Source: Thaumarchaeota archaeon UBA183
GTDB lineage: Archaea; Thermoproteota; Nitrososphaeria; Nitrososphaerales; UBA183
Direction of reading: 5' to 3'
Length of the DNA stretch: 10,151 nt
Assembly (NCBI GenBank): GCA_002495205.1
Contig: DAEE01000013.1
Location: forward strand, 9,987 to 20,137
This document shows positions 7,050 through 10,151 of this stretch, one piece after another (the first letter of the stretch is position 1; the number at the start of each line of letters is the position of its first letter). The notes beneath the pieces are model-generated. The model was not told where the DNA came from. It saw nothing but the letters and a program-made list of their open reading frames with translations, and did not search any database. Both the position numbers and the translations under genes were made by a program.

Positions 7050-7051
7050 CG

Positions 7052-8092
7052 GTGGATCCCATACTCCTTCTCGGCGAGAACCTGTTCAGCGTATTCCTGT
7101 TCCTCTTCGGGCTCGCCTTCCCCCTGGTGATACTCCTGACCCTCATCGGACTCACTGGCCTCAGGGAGGTGACGAGATATGAGAAGAATGACACACTCTA
7201 CTACAGGCTGAGCCCGATCACCAAGATCGGCCTCGTCGTCACGATAACTGCGGTTGCAGCTGTGACCATCTGGTGGGTGGGCCTGTTCCTCTCGATGGGT
7301 GTCCTGGCCACCTACCTGTCCCTGAAGGAGGGGAAGCGCAAGTTCGCCCTCGGGGGGTTCATCTGCTTCACCTCGACCATGGGGCTAATCTGGACGGAAG
7401 CCCCCATCGTCCCCTACACCTTCCTCGAGTATGCCCTTCACGGGGTGTGCCTTACCAGCGTCGCCAACATCACTAACCTCACCCCGGTGTGGACCTGGCC
7501 GCAGCCGACCTACCACTTCTTCGTCCTGCTCGGGTACCAGCCGGTCCTGACGGCCGAGTCCCTGTTCTACGGGGCGCAGATCGCCATGAGAGTGCTGGCG
7601 CCGACGGTGGCATCCCTGATCCTCATCATGACCAGCACCCCTTCGGACGTGCTGAGGGCCCTCCGCAAGGTGAAGATGCCCGTGCAGATCATCTTCGCGC
7701 TTGTCGTTGCCATGCGAACTGTCCCCAGAATCTTCGACGCCCTGAACACTGCCGTGAGGGTCCAGTTCATGAGAGGATATGGGGTCAACGCCTCCAGGCC
7801 GATGAAGCTGTTCTACATGGTGGGAGCCGCCTTGACTGGTATCGTCCCGGCTATGGCGTTCCTGTTCCGTGGGGCGAGGAACACGGCCATCTCTGCAGAT
7901 ACAAGGGCGTTCAGGGCGTACAAGGACAGGACCTACATCAAGCCCGTCACGTTCACCAGGGCCGACCAGATCGTCTGGGTCATAATCGCGATGATGGTCG
8001 TGTTCGCCGTGGTCGCCAACTTCGAGGGGTTCGGGAGGTCCATCTACTACGCGGCCCTCGGCTCCTCCTGCGGGGCCACCCCGGGATCCTAG
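7052..8092 (+). CDS. ECF transporter transmembrane subunit EcfT, first copy
   Basis: A 346-residue multi-helix membrane protein of the EcfT/CbiQ family, longer than the usual 220-280. It has an N-terminal helix (about 12-35), then GLTGLREVTRY and the family-typical YYRLSPITKI (50-59). Next are hydrophobic segments near 60-90 and 98-115, a 60-residue loop, TSTPSDVLRALRKVKMP (194-210), QFMRG (238-242) and RNTAISADTRAF (276-287). The last two lie where EcfT proteins carry two Ala-Arg-Gly coupling motifs that contact the ATPases; here they read MRG and TRA. The protein scaffolds the S component and passes ATPase movement to it. It is the third gene of the operon, with a GTG start and GAGGGG upstream. 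Its C-terminus adds a glycine/serine tail of about 20 residues. A paralogue lies opposite, tail to tail. Confidence 0.88.
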   Translation: MDPILLLGENLFSVFLFLFGLAFPLVILLTLIGLTGLREVTRYEKNDTLYYRLSPITKIGLVVTITAVAAVTIWWVGLFLSMGVLATYLSLKEGKRKFALGGFICFTSTMGLIWTEAPIVPYTFLEYALHGVCLTSVANITNLTPVWTWPQPTYHFFVLLGYQPVLTAESLFYGAQIAMRVLAPTVASLILIMTSTPSDVLRALRKVKMPVQIIFALVVAMRTVPRIFDALNTAVRVQFMRGYGVNASRPMKLFYMVGAALTGIVPAMAFLFRGARNTAISADTRAFRAYKDRTYIKPVTFTRADQIVWVIIAMMVVFAVVANFEGFGRSIYYAALGSSCGATPGS

Positions 8093-8099
8093 ACGGGGT

Positions 8100-8963
8100 C
8101 TAGGTCAGGAACACCGCGACGAAGAACCCAGCCGCCAGGACTATCGTTACGGCGTCGGCAGCCCCGAAGGTCGGCTCTCTCACGTAGGTCCGGGTCTTGT
8201 AGGCCCCGAAGGCCCTGGTCCCCGTGGATATTGCAGTGTTGCGGGCGCCCCGGAGTACGAGGATCAGCGAGGGAATCAGGGCCAGCAGGATTGCCGCTAT
8301 GGTGTAGAGGGGCCAGAGCGCCTTGGAGGCCCTCATGCCGAACCCCCGCATGAACTGGACCTTCACCGTGGAGTTGATCGTGTCGAGGAGCGAGGGGACC
8401 GACTTCATCCCTACGACGAGGGAGAAGGTGACGGGGTTGGGGAAGCGAATTTTCCTGAGGGCCCTCACCACTGCCGATGGAGTGCTCGTCATGACGAGGA
8501 TCAGAGCCAGCAGGAAGACGCCTGAGACCGCGAAGTCGCCCGCTATCGCCCTGGTCAGCTCCTGGTAGAAGAAGGGCCCCGGCGGGCCGTTGCTCAGGAT
8601 GAAGGAAATGTGGTCTGCCAACGACCCCCATATTGTAGCCCAGACGAGGGCGACTGTGAACAGGAACCCCAGCGCGAACTTCCTTGGGCCGTCGGCCAGA
8701 GTGAAGTAGGAAACGAGGATTAACAACGTTGCGGCGAGTCCGAGCCAGAGGCCCGCCGAGGACATCGAGAAGGCGATCAGGAACAGCGCAAGGATCTTGG
8801 TGGCCGGGTTGAGCCTGTAGTAGAACGAGCTGTGCGACTGAAAGCGGGTTATTTCGCGGAACCCGGTGAGGCCAATCAGACCGAATGCGATGTAGATGGG
8901 GACCGTGGCGCCCAGGAGGAAGATTACGTACCCCAGGGGGACCGCCAAGCCTTCTACGGCCAA
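8100..8963 (-). CDS. EcfT paralogue, second copy on the opposite strand
   Basis: A 287-residue membrane protein clearly homologous to the upstream EcfT: GLIGLTGFREITRF (28-41), YYRLNPATKI (48-57), MTSTPSAVVRALRKIRFP (158-175), QFMRGFG (203-209) and RGARNTAISTGTRAF (238-252). It lacks most of the long central loop and the C-terminal tail of the first copy. The reading frame is intact, so it is not a decaying duplicate. No S component or ATPase gene follows it here; it may use the ATPase of the neighbouring operon or partners elsewhere (inference). The only possible start is TTG 8963, since the frame is closed by a stop at 8991-8993. GAGGTG lies four bases before that TTG, and a TTAAGA element lies about 29 bp upstream. 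The gene converges on the first EcfT with a 7-bp gap. Confidence 0.87.
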   Translation of the reverse strand: MAVEGLAVPLGYVIFLLGATVPIYIAFGLIGLTGFREITRFQSHSSFYYRLNPATKILALFLIAFSMSSAGLWLGLAATLLILVSYFTLADGPRKFALGFLFTVALVWATIWGSLADHISFILSNGPPGPFFYQELTRAIAGDFAVSGVFLLALILVMTSTPSAVVRALRKIRFPNPVTFSLVVGMKSVPSLLDTINSTVKVQFMRGFGMRASKALWPLYTIAAILLALIPSLILVLRGARNTAISTGTRAFGAYKTRTYVREPTFGAADAVTIVLAAGFFVAVFLT

Positions 8964-8985
8964 GAGCCACCTCGGCGCGGAGGGT

Positions 8986-8996
8986 GTTTCTTAAGG
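8986..8996 (-). promoter_or_regulatory. TATA-like element for the second EcfT gene
   Basis: The minus strand reads CCTTAAGAAAC, with its AT core 25-31 bp before the TTG start at 8963. It is the most AT-rich part of that side of the 94-bp divergent region. A similar CCTTAAGAC occurs before the tRNA-like sequence at the right edge. If transcription starts at the expected distance the leader would be very short, which conflicts with use of the GAGGTG ribosome site. Confidence 0.35.
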
Positions 8997-9004
8997 GAGA
9001 CATT

Positions 9005-9038
9005 TCGCAAAGCGAGCTCCGCAGGATTAATACGGAGC
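9005..9038. promoter_or_regulatory. Dyads framing the peroxiredoxin TATA box (possible operator)
   Basis: GCTCCG (9016-9021) and CGGAGC (9033-9038) are perfect inverted arms separated by 11 bp. That spacer holds the TATA-like ATTAATA (9026-9032), centred 29 bp before the TTG start at 9058. Directly to the left is a second short palindrome, TCGC-AAA-GCGA (9005-9015). A repressor bound to the arms would block TBP access, which would suit a peroxide-responsive gene; the regulator is unknown. Confidence 0.4.
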
Positions 9039-9057
9039 CGAATGGCGGCGGCCCCTG

Positions 9058-9522
9058 TTGTCCAACATAGGTGAAAGGGCTCCGGACTTCGCCCTCTACG
9101 ACTACGACAGGAAAGTGCGGAAGCTGTCTGAATTCCTGACCAAGGGGAGGAAGACCATCCTGGCGTTCTTCCCGGGGGCGTTCACGGGCGTCTGCACTCA
9201 GGAGATGTGCACCTTCAGGGACATGTATGGAGAGCTTGAGAAGCTCAACGGAACTGTGGTCGGCGTCTCGGTCGATGCACCCTTCGCCCAGAAGGCCTTC
9301 GCCGAGAAGTACAACCTGAAGTTCCCTCTCCTCTGCGACTTCGATCGGGAAGTCATCAGGAAGTACGGCGTGGTGTGGAAGAATCTCGGCGATGTGAAGG
9401 GGTACGACACAGCGAACAGGGCGATATTCGTCCTGGATGGTTCTGGGAAAGTGCAGTACAAGTGGGTGGCAGAGAACCCCGGGGTACTGCCCGACTTCGA
9501 GGCCATCAAGAAGGCCCTCTAG
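9058..9522 (+). CDS. Peroxiredoxin (AhpC/TSA family), two cysteines five residues apart
   Basis: A 154-residue cytosolic peroxiredoxin, the normal length for the small BCP/PrxQ or AhpE-like types. The active site reads FFPGAFTGVCTQEMC: Pro39, Thr43 and peroxidatic Cys46 form the Pxxx(T)xxC motif, and Cys51, five residues on, is placed as the resolving cysteine in PrxQ-type enzymes. Arg121 in TANRAIFVLD is the likely conserved catalytic arginine, and Cys93 (LLCDFD) is an extra cysteine of unknown role. The enzyme reduces hydrogen peroxide or organic hydroperoxides, probably using thioredoxin. TTG 9058 is the only plausible start: the frame is closed by a stop at 9028-9030 and the ATG at 9042 is out of frame. 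A TATA-like box 29 bp upstream suggests a leaderless message. The next gene follows after 16 bp and is probably co-transcribed. Confidence 0.92.
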   Translation: MSNIGERAPDFALYDYDRKVRKLSEFLTKGRKTILAFFPGAFTGVCTQEMCTFRDMYGELEKLNGTVVGVSVDAPFAQKAFAEKYNLKFPLLCDFDREVIRKYGVVWKNLGDVKGYDTANRAIFVLDGSGKVQYKWVAENPGVLPDFEAIKKAL

Positions 9523-9538
9523 CGGAGACCCGACTGCA

Positions 9539-10066
9539 ATGACGAGGGTCGTCGCCTTTCTGAGGGCGATCAACGTCGGGGGCCACGTCGTCAAGAAGGA
9601 GCAGTTGCTGAAAGCGTTCGAGTCCGCGGGGTTCAGGGACGCCACTCCCTACAAGCAGGCAGGGAACGTGATCTTCGAGTCCGACGACGCAGACCTCGAT
9701 GGAGCCAGGGTCAGGATAGAGAAGAAGCTTCGCAGCTCCCTCGGCTACGACGTGGAGGTGTTCGTTCGGAGCATTCCGGACCTCAGGAGGCTGGTGGAAA
9801 AGGAACCGCGCGCGAAGGCCGATGTGATGAGCAGCCTGGTCACGTTCTTGCCTAGCTCCACCCCCAATCCCCTCCCTAGGCTCCCGATCGTGATCCCCAA
9901 GTCGACGGCCGAGGTGGTCTCGTCAACCAGGAGGGAGGCGTTCAGCCTGACGCATGTCATGGGGGAAGGGGGCCTTCCGAACCAGTTCCTGGAGTCTCAA
10001 CTGAAGGCCAAGACGACCACCCGCAACATGAACGTGATACGAGAGATCGTGAAGAAGTTCGGTTAG
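9539..10066 (+). CDS. DUF1697 family protein
   Basis: A 175-residue protein matching the DUF1697 pattern: an N-terminal VAFLRAINVGG (5-15), then ESAGFRDATPYKQAGNVIFES (28-48, the usual GF-x-x-x-x-x-Y-x-Q-S/A-GNV-x-F motif), and a C-terminal TTTRNMNVIREI (159-170) where the family has its TxRN motif. The length is typical. The function of this family is not known; the proteins are small, soluble and probably cytosolic, with no membrane segment or signal peptide. ATG 9539 is chosen because it starts the conserved motif at the normal distance and has GGAG at 9524-9527 upstream; the frame is open further upstream but that part overlaps the peroxiredoxin gene. The 16-bp gap suggests an operon with the peroxiredoxin, though no functional link is known to me. 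Confidence 0.88.
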   Translation: MTRVVAFLRAINVGGHVVKKEQLLKAFESAGFRDATPYKQAGNVIFESDDADLDGARVRIEKKLRSSLGYDVEVFVRSIPDLRRLVEKEPRAKADVMSSLVTFLPSSTPNPLPRLPIVIPKSTAEVVSSTRREAFSLTHVMGEGGLPNQFLESQLKAKTTTRNMNVIREIVKKFG

Positions 10067-10095
10067 GGCTATCGCCTCACGGAGAACGCCTTAAG

Positions 10096-10103
10096 ACATA
10101 AAG
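10096..10103 (+). promoter_or_regulatory. TATA-like element before the right-edge gene
   Basis: ACATAAAG, with TTAAG just to its left, is the only AT-rich patch in the 65-bp gap after the DUF1697 gene. It lies about 32 bp before the tRNA-like 5' end at 10132. It would also suit a leaderless GTG at 10129. Confidence 0.4.
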
Positions 10104-10131
10104 ACGGTCGGCCAAACCGCCGCACCTCGTG

Positions 10132-10151
10132 GCCCTGGTGGTGCAGCTTGG
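10132..10151 (+). tRNA. Possible 5' end of a tRNA gene, cut by the window
   Basis: The last 20 bases fit the start of a tRNA position by position: acceptor strand GCCCTGG (1-7), U8, G9, D-stem GTGC (10-13), A14, G15, a short pyrimidine run, and G18-G19 at the very end. This matches the box A consensus TRGYNNARY-GG without mismatch. A GCCC acceptor start and GTGGTG-type D-arm are common in archaeal Asp and Glu tRNAs, but the anticodon lies outside the window, so identity is open. The upstream TATA-like element supports a transcription unit here. The alternative is a leaderless protein gene from GTG 10129 (V-A-L-V-V-Q-L), which cannot be excluded from eight codons. Confidence 0.5.

Noticed and set aside
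8103..9645. A very long minus-strand open frame running across the second EcfT and the whole peroxiredoxin gene
   Set aside because: Its peptide is Arg/Pro/Gly-rich with no family resemblance, and it lies over two genes with clear motifs in other frames. GC-rich codon bias opens such antisense frames.
10129..10151. Leaderless protein gene from GTG 10129
   Set aside because: Only seven complete codons are visible, and the same bases match the tRNA 5' consensus at every fixed position. Not excluded, but less supported.

Overview
The window looks archaeal. Coding density is very high and GC-rich, arginine is mostly AGG, and genes in operons overlap by ATGA or nearly touch. Several genes start with GTG or TTG and have an AT-rich TATA-like element about 25-29 bases upstream, as expected for leaderless archaeal transcripts. 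A thaumarchaeal or related TACK lineage is my best guess, but no marker gene here proves it.

Layout, left to right. (1) Positions 1-1280 (+) hold two tandem, paralogous thymidylate-kinase-like P-loop kinases, the first cut by the window edge. (2) Positions 1288-4042 hold two divergently transcribed phosphohydrolases of the alkaline phosphatase superfamily. One is a predicted cytosolic nucleotide-pyrophosphatase/phosphodiesterase-like enzyme (-). The other is an exported, membrane-anchored phospholipase C/acid phosphatase-type phosphoesterase (+). (3) Positions 4056-4562 (-) encode an unrecognised four-helix membrane protein, divergent from the next block. (4) Positions 4681-8092 (+) form an energy-coupling factor (ECF) importer operon: S component, one polypeptide with two ABC ATPase domains, and EcfT. 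A second EcfT paralogue (8100-8963) lies on the opposite strand, tail to tail with the first. (5) Positions 9058-10066 (+) hold a two-cysteine peroxiredoxin followed by a DUF1697 protein. (6) At the right edge a TATA-like element precedes what looks like the first 20 bases of a tRNA gene.

Strands alternate regularly. Three convergent junctions of 7, 13 and 7 bp separate three divergent promoter regions of 97, 118 and 94 bp. Each divergent region has a short perfect inverted repeat at or beside a TATA-like element, which could be an operator. No T-run terminator is visible at the convergent ends, and no stretch over 300 bases lacks a gene.

Functionally, the left third concerns phosphate esters and nucleotides and the centre is a micronutrient uptake system of unknown substrate. 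The right part holds peroxide defence and a housekeeping RNA. No mobile element, CRISPR array or obvious foreign island was seen. The points most worth checking are the duplicated, inverted EcfT, the kinase pair with Arg in place of the Walker A Lys in the complete copy, and the promoter dyads.
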